The notes beneath the pieces are model-generated. The model was not told where the DNA came from, made no database searches, and saw nothing but the letters and a program-made list of their open reading frames with translations. A program made the translations under genes and the position numbers. This document shows positions 57,569-64,000 of a stretch of DNA of 64,000 bases, one piece after another (the first letter of the stretch is position 1; the number at the start of each line of letters is the position of its first letter). Source of the stretch: Candidatus Ferrigenium altingense (GTDB taxonomy: Bacteria > Pseudomonadota > Gammaproteobacteria > Burkholderiales > Gallionellaceae); the NCBI GenBank assembly GCA_020621985.1, contig JAHRYS010000002.1, forward strand, positions 177,730-241,729, read 5' to 3'.

Positions 57569-59296
57569 ATGAAAAGTTTTCGCAAATTCTCTGTATTTTT
57601 AGTTATTGGCACTTTGATGCCTTTTCAATTAGCGAAGGCTGACATCCCAAATTCAGTGAGCGATTATGAGAACATAATAAAGTTTAGTGTTGATTCTACA
57701 AGTTTGATAATTCAACACGCTGAAAAACAGATAGGAAATTTGACTAAATCAATAAAATCCATTCAAGAAAATCAAGACAAAGTAGATTCAAAAATTAAAA
57801 GTAACGTCACGAATTTAGCAAAAGAGGAAAAAAATGCTAAAAGGATTGAAAACGCCCTGAACGGAGGCAATATATTTAGCAAGTCTCAAAGGCAAGCATT
57901 AAAGGCGGAATTAAGTGTTAGCAAAGGAAAAATTAATGGATTCTCTTCTCTTTTAGCTATAAATCAGCAAATTGCCAAATCTTACAAAGCCAATCTAATT
58001 GCAGTGAGTGAAAGTCTCAATGCAAAAAAGAGCGTTGTAGATACGTTCAAAAAAGTAGAATTGGACGTGCAACTCTCAAAATCTGACCCGAAGAATTTTT
58101 CGAAGCTTGGAGCATCTTTTGCTCAAGGTTTAGAGTCGTTAAAAAAAGTACAAATAGCAGATTCGAAGGTGGTCAGCGTATTAAAAGGAGGAACTTCGTT
58201 AGTTTTTCAGACCGCTGACAAGTTTTTGTCTATGAAAGACGTAGCTGAATCTACGAAAGATATTAGGGATGCTTTAAGCGGTGTAAATAATACTGACAAA
58301 TTGGTTGAAGACGGTGTTGGACTCGTGCTTGATATTATGCCGAAGCTAAATGTATTGGCCGGTTTAGCAAAAATTCAAGGAATTGCTGGAGGCGACGCAT
58401 CTCCTGAGCTTCAGTTGGATTATTTCATTCAAGGCGTCAAGCTTGATATGAAAAATTACAACGATAAAATGGAGTCTAAGCTGAACCCTCTGGGTAAAGT
58501 TTTTAAAGCATCTTCCACTCCGGCCTATAAAACAAAGATTGGCTCCGAAGTAAGTCGTTCCGACGATGCGGGGCAATCGCCTTCAGTCCAATGGGCGACC
58601 GCCACCATGCAAAACCAACTGTCCGCCATCACCAACGGCAGCGCATCGCATATCGGTTCCGCTTCCTTGTATGCGGGTGTCAACAACCAACCTAACGCCA
58701 GCGTTAATCCGAACAACACCAATAATAACCAGACGCAGACGGGCGCGCAGCAAGCTGGCTATTCTACCAATACCCAAGCCTTCCAGTCATCCAATTGGGC
58801 AATGGTTGCGGGCAACTCCGCAACCCACATGGCCGAAGGCAATTCCTTCGGCTCCATCACCGCACCCAATGGCGGGCAGCTCACTTCGCTGAACAACTCA
58901 AATAAGCAATACACGCTGATCACCAAAGATTTCTACGTACCCGTGGGCGTAAAACAGGTCACGCTGACTTTCAACGGCAATTTTGTCACCAACGAATATC
59001 CTACCTTTGTTGGGTCGCAATTTAACGACTACGCCAGTGTTAAAATCACCTCACCCAGTGGTAATGTGACGCCGGTGAGCGCCTTTAACCAGACGCTTAA
59101 CGGTTCCAACTTTACGACTGTCAATGGTCTGCCTTCACCATTGAGTTCCACTGGCGGACAAACGGGATTTAAGGCCAGTTCCGCGACGATTGCTGTGGCG
59201 GGTGGCGGAAAAGTAACGGTTGAAGTGAAGGTTGCGAATGTAGGCGATACGGCTGTGCCAAGTGCTGTCCTGCTGAACAACATAACGGTCAAGTAA
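57569..59296 (+). CDS. Unrecognised secreted protein, compositionally chimeric
   Basis: A 575-residue exported protein (signal ending FQLAKA). The N-terminal part (about 25-330) is strongly helical and lysine-rich with likely coiled coils (QAEKQIGNLTK-like repeats, KDIRDALSGVN). The C-terminal part (about 335-575) is rich in asparagine, serine and glycine and ends in a beta-sandwich-like domain (NSFGSITAPNGGQLTS, ITKDFYVPVGVKQVTLTFNG). The first half is visibly AT-rich and the second GC-rich, with the change near 58560 inside the gene. This suggests joining of two sources. The function is unknown. Confidence 0.65.
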   Translation: MKSFRKFSVFLVIGTLMPFQLAKADIPNSVSDYENIIKFSVDSTSLIIQHAEKQIGNLTKSIKSIQENQDKVDSKIKSNVTNLAKEEKNAKRIENALNGGNIFSKSQRQALKAELSVSKGKINGFSSLLAINQQIAKSYKANLIAVSESLNAKKSVVDTFKKVELDVQLSKSDPKNFSKLGASFAQGLESLKKVQIADSKVVSVLKGGTSLVFQTADKFLSMKDVAESTKDIRDALSGVNNTDKLVEDGVGLVLDIMPKLNVLAGLAKIQGIAGGDASPELQLDYFIQGVKLDMKNYNDKMESKLNPLGKVFKASSTPAYKTKIGSEVSRSDDAGQSPSVQWATATMQNQLSAITNGSASHIGSASLYAGVNNQPNASVNPNNTNNNQTQTGAQQAGYSTNTQAFQSSNWAMVAGNSATHMAEGNSFGSITAPNGGQLTSLNNSNKQYTLITKDFYVPVGVKQVTLTFNGNFVTNEYPTFVGSQFNDYASVKITSPSGNVTPVSAFNQTLNGSNFTTVNGLPSPLSSTGGQTGFKASSATIAVAGGGKVTVEVKVANVGDTAVPSAVLLNNITVK

Positions 59297-59743
59297 AAGT
59301 GCGGATGCCTCTGAAAACTAAATTACTGAATCCGCGTGTTTCAGGAAAACCGTTGTTAAAGTATTCACGTTAGATGTTTTCGGTTCAAAGGGGTCAGGTT
59401 CGCATTGATTTTCTGGCAGCTCGCGTAGGGCACAATCGTTATTGCGCGATATGAAAACCAACCCAACCATCAGTCCTCGGCCAAGTACGTAAGTTGCCGT
59501 TGGTGTTTCAACGCCAGCAACACCACCTCGGTTTCGGAGTGGGCATACAAAACGATGTGGCGGTTTACGATGTATTCGCGCAAATTTGGCAAGCCCGCTT
59601 GCACGGCAAGCTGTTGAACGGTTTGAAATTATAAGGGGTCGTGTTCGAATTGTTTTTCGATGAAGCCTTTTGGGACAGGCTCCCCTATTGTTTTGAGCTG
59701 ATGTTGATTACAATTGCGCAATTCTTCAAAACAGAGGTTTGCT
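59297..59743. repeat. Gene-free stretch with toxin-gene fragment and first direct repeat
   Basis: No intact gene is present. From 59385 to 59625 lies a 241-bp sequence repeated directly at 60271-60506 with only a 5-bp length difference and few mismatches. After it, 59626-59743 is AT-rich, includes AAGGGGTCGTGTTCGAATT, similar to the start of the repeat (AAAGGGGTCAGGTTCG), and provides the leader of the DUF4160 gene. Confidence 0.75.
59470..59625 (-). pseudogene. ParE/RelE toxin C-terminal fragment
   Basis: Read on the minus strand this encodes LREYIVNRHIVLYAHSE, VVLLALKHQRQLTYLAED and a stop, the C-terminal part of a RelE/ParE toxin, cut off at the direct-repeat end. The same sequence in intact context is at 60351-60735. 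It has no start and must be a duplicated fragment. Confidence 0.75.
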
Positions 59744-60013
59744 ATGCCAACCATCAGTATGTTTTATGGAATTGTGATCTGTCTGTATTTCTACGACGAT
59801 GAACGCCATAAGCTTCCTCACATTCACGCCAAGTATCAGGGGCAGGAGGCATCTTTCTCAATCCTTGATGGGGCACAGCTCAGCGGTGAAATTCCTGTGG
59901 CCAAAACCAGATTGGTACAGGCGTGGATTGAAATACATCGCGAGTCTTTGTTGGCCGATTGGGAGCTGGCCGTTAACGGTCAAACTCCTTTTGCAATCGA
60001 CCCGCTGCGCTAG
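59744..60013 (+). CDS. DUF4160 domain-containing protein
   Basis: An 89-residue protein starting MPTISMFYGIVICLYFYDDERHKLPHIHAKYQGQEA (given here in two runs, MPTISMFYGIVICLYFYDD and ERHKLPHIHAKYQGQEA), the DUF4160 hallmark with its paired histidines. DUF4160 genes commonly pair with DUF2442 genes, as here, in a two-gene cassette resembling toxin-antitoxin systems; the activity has not been shown. The cassette lies between two direct repeats of about 240 bp. Confidence 0.88.
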   Translation: MPTISMFYGIVICLYFYDDERHKLPHIHAKYQGQEASFSILDGAQLSGEIPVAKTRLVQAWIEIHRESLLADWELAVNGQTPFAIDPLR

Positions 60014-60021
60014 GAGGGATG

Positions 60022-60294
60022 ATGGAAGCTGTTACCCGTGTTGTGCCGCGAAATGATTTTTCTCTGGAGCTGTGGTTCGATACCGGAGATCACCGCTTGT
60101 TTGATGCACGCCCCTATCTGAGCAGGGGTGTTTTTACCCGTTTGCAGGATATTGCTTTGTTTAAGCAGGCCTTCGTTGCTCTGGACACGGTGTGCTGGCC
60201 GGGCGATCTGGATATTGCACCTGAAACACTCTACGACCGCTCGGTACCGCTCAACGAGTCCAACCGAGAGTCAAAAGGGTCAGGTTCGCATTGA
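60022..60294 (+). CDS. DUF2442 domain-containing protein
   Basis: A 90-residue partner of the DUF4160 protein. Typical residues are YTLELWFD-like FSLELWFDTGDHRLFD and DTVCWPGDLDIAPETLYDR. The GGAGG site (60013-60017) favours ATG 60022 over 60019. The last residues (SKGSGSH and stop) are read from the second direct repeat, so the original C-terminus was replaced or trimmed when the repeat formed. Confidence 0.87.
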   Translation: MEAVTRVVPRNDFSLELWFDTGDHRLFDARPYLSRGVFTRLQDIALFKQAFVALDTVCWPGDLDIAPETLYDRSVPLNESNRESKGSGSH

Positions 60295-60506
60295 TTTTCT
60301 GGCGGCTCGCGTAGGGCACAATCGTTATTGCGCGATATGCAACCCAACCATCAGTCCTCGGCCAAGTACGTAAGTTGCCGTTGGTGTTTCAACGCCAGCA
60401 ACACCACCTCGGTTTCGGAGTGGGCATACAAAACGATGTGGCGGTTTACGATGTATTCGCGCAAATTTGGCAAGCCCGCTTGCACGGCAAGCTGTTGAAC
60501 GGTTTG
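60271..60506. repeat. Second copy of the ~240-bp direct repeat
   Basis: Matches 59385-59625 in the same orientation apart from a 5-bp indel and a few substitutions. It covers the 3' half of the ParE-like toxin gene. With the first copy it brackets the DUF4160-DUF2442 pair. Confidence 0.85.
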
Positions 60507-60735
60507 CGCCTTTAGCCGCGCTTGAGCTGAACGTGCGGTGAAGAAACGTGCCGGATGTCCACTGACCGGAGACCAACCCCAACACGGCGACCATTTCGCG
60601 CAGCTCCGCTTTTAGTTTGCGAAAGCGTTCTGATGCGGAATCTGCATCTTGTTCAACGAAAAATTGGTGAGCGATTTCCAGATTGCTGAGAAAATTCGGG
60701 GCAGCTTCAATCCGGGCACGAACCGCTAATGTCAT
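60351..60735 (-). pseudogene. ParE/RelE-family toxin, frameshifted
   Basis: The N-terminal frame (VRARIEAAPNFLSNLEIAH, LREMVAVLG) breaks at a run of four cytosines (60578-60581; GGGG on the coding strand). The expected C-terminus (WSPVSGHPARFF..., LAVQAGLPNLREYIVNRH, LKHQRQLTYLAED) continues in another frame and stops at 60351-60353. One extra base explains it. The uncorrected frame runs to 60325 with an unrelated tail. It overlaps the antitoxin by 4 bases (ATGA). A sequencing error in the homopolymer would restore a full toxin. Confidence 0.82.
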
Positions 60736-61016
60736 TGATCTGACAGAGCCAATGTCAATTCTGAGGAAGGCACGCGCTGACCGGCAAGAAGTTGACGTAG
60801 GCCTGTTTCCGCTTCGTCTAATAAAACCAAACTTGCATGTTCTTCTTCAAGCGCGTGGTAGTAGTCGAGTTTGCGAGCATCGACAATGGCAATAAAGCTC
60901 GAGCCGTTCTTGGTGAGCACTTTTTCAGACCCCGCATCGACCACTTCATCAGCAAGCTCCGTCAGCCGTGCGCGCGCTTCGCTGATCGGCATCACGTCAC
61001 TCGTTCGCAATGTCAT
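60732..61016 (-). CDS. Phd/YefM-like antitoxin
   Basis: A 94-residue protein beginning MTLRTSDVMPISEARARLTEL, with the Phd/YefM DNA-binding pattern (ISEARARLTELADEV) and a C-terminal acidic part that would wrap the toxin. The ribosome site AAAGGAG lies 5 bases before ATG 61016; a longer frame to 61076 is less likely. It is upstream of and overlapping the broken toxin gene, the usual antitoxin-first order. Confidence 0.85.
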   Translation of the reverse strand: MTLRTSDVMPISEARARLTELADEVVDAGSEKVLTKNGSSFIAIVDARKLDYYHALEEEHASLVLLDEAETGLRQLLAGQRVPSSELTLALSDQ

Positions 61017-61287
61017 TGCAACTCCTTTAATGAAAGTATCGGTGTCGATTGTACGGTTACAAATCGCGTAAGGCAAACGGTAATCCCCCTGAAATTAGCG
61101 TGAATGAGAAGTAGAATTTTCTCACCAGGAAATGAAGGAACGGCTTGCTTCACTCATCCACAAACCGGCGGCGATATTCCGCCAGCGTTTCGATGATGAA
61201 GAATTAAAGGTACCAGGCTCAAATTTCGATCAACAACTGATCTTCCGCCCCATTCGACTCAGTTAATTTTTCGTGGCCGACCACGAG

Positions 61288-61398
61288 GATTACCAGATCG
61301 CCACGCCCGGCATCGCCGCGCGGGCGCAGGCGGCAGACATTTACAAGGCGCAACGCTTTTCCGATCACGCGCCGCTGATTATCGATTACACCAGCTGA
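61288..61398 (+). pseudogene. xthA: Fragment of xthA (last 36 codons)
   Basis: This matches the 3' end of xthA at about 52404-52514 at nearly every base and encodes YQIATPGIAARAQAADIYKAQ, given as YQIATPGIAARAQ and AADIYKAQ, then RFSDHAPLIIDYTS and a stop. It has no start. The intact gene is 9 kb upstream, so a segment was copied here. Substitutions include A to D and the C-terminal AD to TS. Confidence 0.88.
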
Positions 61399-61417
61399 TC
61401 GCGAATCAACAGCCTCC

Positions 61418-61441
61418 GGATCAGCTTTGCTCCCAAGGCAA
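61418..61441 (+). repeat. 24-bp direct repeat, left copy
   Basis: GGATCAGCTTTGCTCCCAAG plus GCAA is identical at 63976-63999. The two copies bracket the PocR-PAS-GGDEF-EAL gene. The right copy is at the window edge, so the full repeat may extend further. Confidence 0.8.
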
Positions 61442-61588
61442 ATCGCCCAAGCTGTTGCGTGAGCGGGTGTTGAGAGCGATGGCCTGGATAATTTGGCATA
61501 TTGACAATGTGTCTGGTAAGGTACAGCTTGCATTCGCCCCTCCCCCCGCTGTTTGATAGAAATAAATTTTTAGAAATTGCCATAACCC

Positions 61589-63910
61589 ATGACCCCTATT
61601 GGCCGCATCAAGTATTCCGATCTTGTTGATATCGGGAAATTGCAAGAGCTCATGGAGAGTTTTAGCCAGGTCATCGGGATCGCCAATGCTGTCATTGATG
61701 TAGACGGGATTGTCATTACCCATGCAGGGTGGCAGGACGTGTGCACCCGGTTTCATCGCGTCAATGCGGAAACCTGTCAACGCTGTATTGAAAGTGATAC
61801 ATCGCTGGTCGAAAGCATGACGCGAGGCACGCAGTATGCGATTTACCGTTGCCATAACGGCCTGGTCGATACAGCCGCCCCAATCATCGTGGAAGGCGAG
61901 CATGTTGCAAATGTTTTTACCGGCCAGTTCCTGACCGAACCTCCCGACCTCGAGTTTTTTCGCAAGCAGGCACTACATTTTGGCTTCGACGAAACAAGCT
62001 ACCTTGAAGCCATTTTCAGGGTTCCCGTCCTGCTGAAGGAGCGGGTCGAATCCGTAACTCGGTTATATGCCCTTCTCGCAGGCGTGCTTGCAGACAACGG
62101 CTTGGACCGCCTCAAACAGAAAAAAGCCGCTGAAGACATGGTGCGTTTAAACACGGGGCTCGAAGAACAAATTGCAGCGCGTACGCTGGCGCTTGCATTG
62201 GCGAATGAAGGTCTGGCGGCACGGGAGGTATTGCTCAATCAGATTCTGGACACCTCCAGTGCGGCGATTTTTCTGGTCAATAATGAGGGGCGCATCATGC
62301 GGGCCAACCAGCGCATGGCCACGATGTTCGGATGCTCTCCCGATGCGCTGCTAGGAAGTGAATACGTCTCTCTTGTGCATCCGGAGGAACGCGAAATCGG
62401 GCAACAGAATATGCTTTCGTTGCTGGCGAGTGCAATTCAGTCAGTGGATTTGGATCGGCGTTATTGGCGCGCCGACCAAACCGAATTCTGGGGGCGCATC
62501 ACGGTAAACCGCTTCTACGACGCCAGTAGTGAAGATTTCGTCCTCATTGGCACGATTACTGATATCACCAGTCGCAAGAAGGCAGAAGATGAGATCAATA
62601 ATTTGGCCTTCTACGACCCCCTCACCCATCTGCCAAATCGACGGCTTCTGTCGGATCGGCTCAAACATGCATTGGCTTCCAGCGCGCGCAGCGGTCGAAC
62701 AGGTGCGCTACTGTTCATTGATCTCGACAATTTCAAGAACCTCAACGACACGCTTGGACATGACATTGGAGATTTGCTGTTGCAACAGGTGGCGCAACGC
62801 CTTGAAAGATGTGTGCGTGAAGGAGATACCATTGCCCGTCTGGGTGGTGACGAGTTTGTGGTGATGCTGGAAGATTTAAACAAAGATCCATTGGAAGCGG
62901 CGGCGCAAGCTGAAGCCGTCGGCGAGAAAATTCTGATCTCACTCAATCGACACTACCAGCTGGCCGCACACGAGTACCGCAACTCCCCAAGTATCGGCGC
63001 CACCTTGTTCAGTGGCCACCAACAGTCGATAGATGAGCTGATGAAACAATCCGACATTGCCATGTATCAGGCCAAGAAAGCAGGCCGCAACACCCTGCGC
63101 TTCTTCGACCCGCAGATGCAAGACACCATCAATGCCCGCGCAGCCCTCGAAGACGAATTAGGCAAAGCACTTGAGCGCCAGCAATTCGAACTGTATTACC
63201 AAATTCAGGTGGACAGTTCGTGCCGGCCATTGGGTGCGGAGGCATTGATCCGCTGGATACACCCTGATCGCGGCATGGTGCCTCCCGCACAATTCATTCC
63301 GCTGGCGGAAGAAACCGGGCTGATATTACCCATCGGGCAATGGGTGTTGGAGACGGCTTGCGCCCAGATCAAGGCATGGCAGCAAGATGCGCTCACCCGG
63401 GACCTCGTTCTGGCGGTAAACGTGAGCGCCAAGCAATTCTGCCAGGCTGATTTTGCGGCTCAAGTGCAAGCTACCGTGCAACGCCATGCCATCAACCCGG
63501 CGCTGCTTAAGCTGGAGCTGACTGAAAGCATGTTGCTGGACAATGTCAAAAATATTATTTCAATCATGAACGTATTGAATAAAATTGGTATCCAGTTTTC
63601 ATTGGACGACTTCGGCACCGGTTATTCATCCTTGCAATACCTCAAACAGCTGCCGCTTAATCAGCTCAAGATTGACCAGTCATTCGTGCGCGATATTGCT
63701 ACCGATAGCAGCGACAAAGCGATTGTGCGTACCATTATAGCTATGGCGCAAAGCCTGAACCTGAACGTCATAGCCGAAGGGGTGGAGACGGAAGAGCAAC
63801 GGCAGCCCCTTCTGAACAAGAACTGCACGCACTACCAAGGGTATCTGTTTAGCCGGCCGGTGCCGATTGAGCAGTTTGGCCTACTGCTAAAGCAAGGCTG
63901 TCATTGTTGA
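61589..63910 (+). CDS. PocR-PAS-GGDEF-EAL cyclic-di-GMP signalling protein
   Basis: A 773-residue cytoplasmic protein with no membrane segment. Domains: PocR-type sensor (about 10-180, with CQRC and YRCHNGLVDTAAPII), PAS (about 205-330), GGDEF (about 340-500) and EAL (about 520-770). The GGDEF motif RLGGDEF is intact and an inhibitory RxxD (REGD) precedes it by five residues. The EAL residues needed for catalysis are present (EALIRW, NVSAKQF, ELTES, DDFGTG, LKIDQSF, AEGVET, QGYLFSRP), so both synthesis and breakdown of c-di-GMP are possible. The ligand of PocR is unknown here. It is flanked by 24-bp direct repeats. Confidence 0.93.
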   Translation: MTPIGRIKYSDLVDIGKLQELMESFSQVIGIANAVIDVDGIVITHAGWQDVCTRFHRVNAETCQRCIESDTSLVESMTRGTQYAIYRCHNGLVDTAAPIIVEGEHVANVFTGQFLTEPPDLEFFRKQALHFGFDETSYLEAIFRVPVLLKERVESVTRLYALLAGVLADNGLDRLKQKKAAEDMVRLNTGLEEQIAARTLALALANEGLAAREVLLNQILDTSSAAIFLVNNEGRIMRANQRMATMFGCSPDALLGSEYVSLVHPEEREIGQQNMLSLLASAIQSVDLDRRYWRADQTEFWGRITVNRFYDASSEDFVLIGTITDITSRKKAEDEINNLAFYDPLTHLPNRRLLSDRLKHALASSARSGRTGALLFIDLDNFKNLNDTLGHDIGDLLLQQVAQRLERCVREGDTIARLGGDEFVVMLEDLNKDPLEAAAQAEAVGEKILISLNRHYQLAAHEYRNSPSIGATLFSGHQQSIDELMKQSDIAMYQAKKAGRNTLRFFDPQMQDTINARAALEDELGKALERQQFELYYQIQVDSSCRPLGAEALIRWIHPDRGMVPPAQFIPLAEETGLILPIGQWVLETACAQIKAWQQDALTRDLVLAVNVSAKQFCQADFAAQVQATVQRHAINPALLKLELTESMLLDNVKNIISIMNVLNKIGIQFSLDDFGTGYSSLQYLKQLPLNQLKIDQSFVRDIATDSSDKAIVRTIIAMAQSLNLNVIAEGVETEEQRQPLLNKNCTHYQGYLFSRPVPIEQFGLLLKQGCHC

Positions 63911-64000
63911 CGGTATTTGCCACGGTACCGGGAAAAGCATGACATCAAGAACCCGGTCATAGCGCGGCTTGCAGTGGATCAGCTTTGCTCCCAAGGCAAT
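63911..64000. repeat. 3' flank with right copy of the 24-bp repeat
   Basis: After the EAL gene stop, about 65 bases show nothing recognisable. The right copy of the 24-bp direct repeat follows at 63976-63999, at the end of the window. Confidence 0.7.

Larger units (their letters stand above)
61017..61588. other. Gene-poor stretch with xthA fragment and direct repeat
   Basis: No intact gene. It holds a short unsupported frame at 61132, the xthA 3' fragment (61288-61398) and the left copy of a 24-bp direct repeat (61418-61441) whose right copy is at 63976-63999. The remainder shows no recognisable signal. Confidence 0.6.

Noticed and set aside
61132..61266. A 44-codon frame starting MKERLASLIHKPAAIFRQRF
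   Set aside because: No ribosome site, no family match, and it lies in rearranged debris; it could be a transposase remnant but nothing confirms this.

Overview
The window is high-GC chromosomal DNA from a betaproteobacterium. It was most likely an autotroph related to the Gallionellaceae/Nitrosomonadales (Sideroxydans- or Gallionella-like). The placement is inference. It rests on a form II RuBisCO cluster (cbbR | cbbM-cbbQ-cbbO plus fbp), a heme A synthase, the betaproteobacterial order argS-SPOR-dsbA and mreBCD-mrdA-rodA-rlpA, and a complete pilE-fimT-pilVWX-pilY1 minor-pilin operon. Almost all of the window is ordinary, densely packed core genome. The accessory parts are 11.6-13.5 kb and 52.7-64 kb.

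Layout. 1-5470 (+): the 3' part of a membrane complex related to complex I and group 4 hydrogenases (hyfB'-C-E-F-G-I). Its large subunit lacks all four nickel-iron cysteines, so it looks like an energy-converting hydrogenase-related (Ehr) complex and not a hydrogenase. 5616-6863 (-): ctaA and tRNA-Arg(CCG). 7009-11550 (+): tag, dapF, DUF484, xerC, rlmI. 11597-13319: two 109-bp near-identical inverted repeats enclosing a promoter, a 44-residue membrane peptide and a coupled two-winged-helix protein. 13517-20012 (-): cell-shape cluster. 20095-23458 (+): gatCAB. 23543-28168 (-): an RquA-like methyltransferase with an SDR, then dsbA, a SPOR protein and argS. 28450-33747 (+): an NMO-family flavoprotein, groESL (CIRCE, sigma-32-like promoter), tRNA-Phe(GAA), prfC. 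33832-40762 (-): the type IV minor pilin operon. 40901-46598: cbbR and cbbMQO. 46773-50330 (+): fbp, purE, psiE, purC, beta-carbonic anhydrase. 50331-51591 (-): DUF4124 and pyrE. 51648-52514 (+): xthA. 52723-56196 (-): a TonB receptor and a probable regulator. 56351-59296 (+): an outer-membrane barrel and a compositionally chimeric secreted protein. 59385-61398: toxin-antitoxin and repeat debris. 61589-63910 (+): a PocR-PAS-GGDEF-EAL protein.

Functionally, RuBisCO, its CbbQO activase, fructose-bisphosphatase and carbonic anhydrase point to Calvin-cycle carbon fixation. The Ehr-like complex, heme A synthase and possible rhodoquinone enzyme point to flexible quinone and respiratory metabolism.

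The most unusual feature is a set of palindromic repeats inserted in frame in conserved housekeeping enzymes. DapF and ExoIII share one 37-bp element in the same reading frame. RlmI carries a roughly 60-bp double-hairpin element nested inside another palindrome, and the same element recurs at 13420-13479 nested inside a different repeat. GatB carries a third type. Many intergenic gaps also hold long hairpins of several families. No CRISPR array, rRNA operon or complete insertion sequence was seen.
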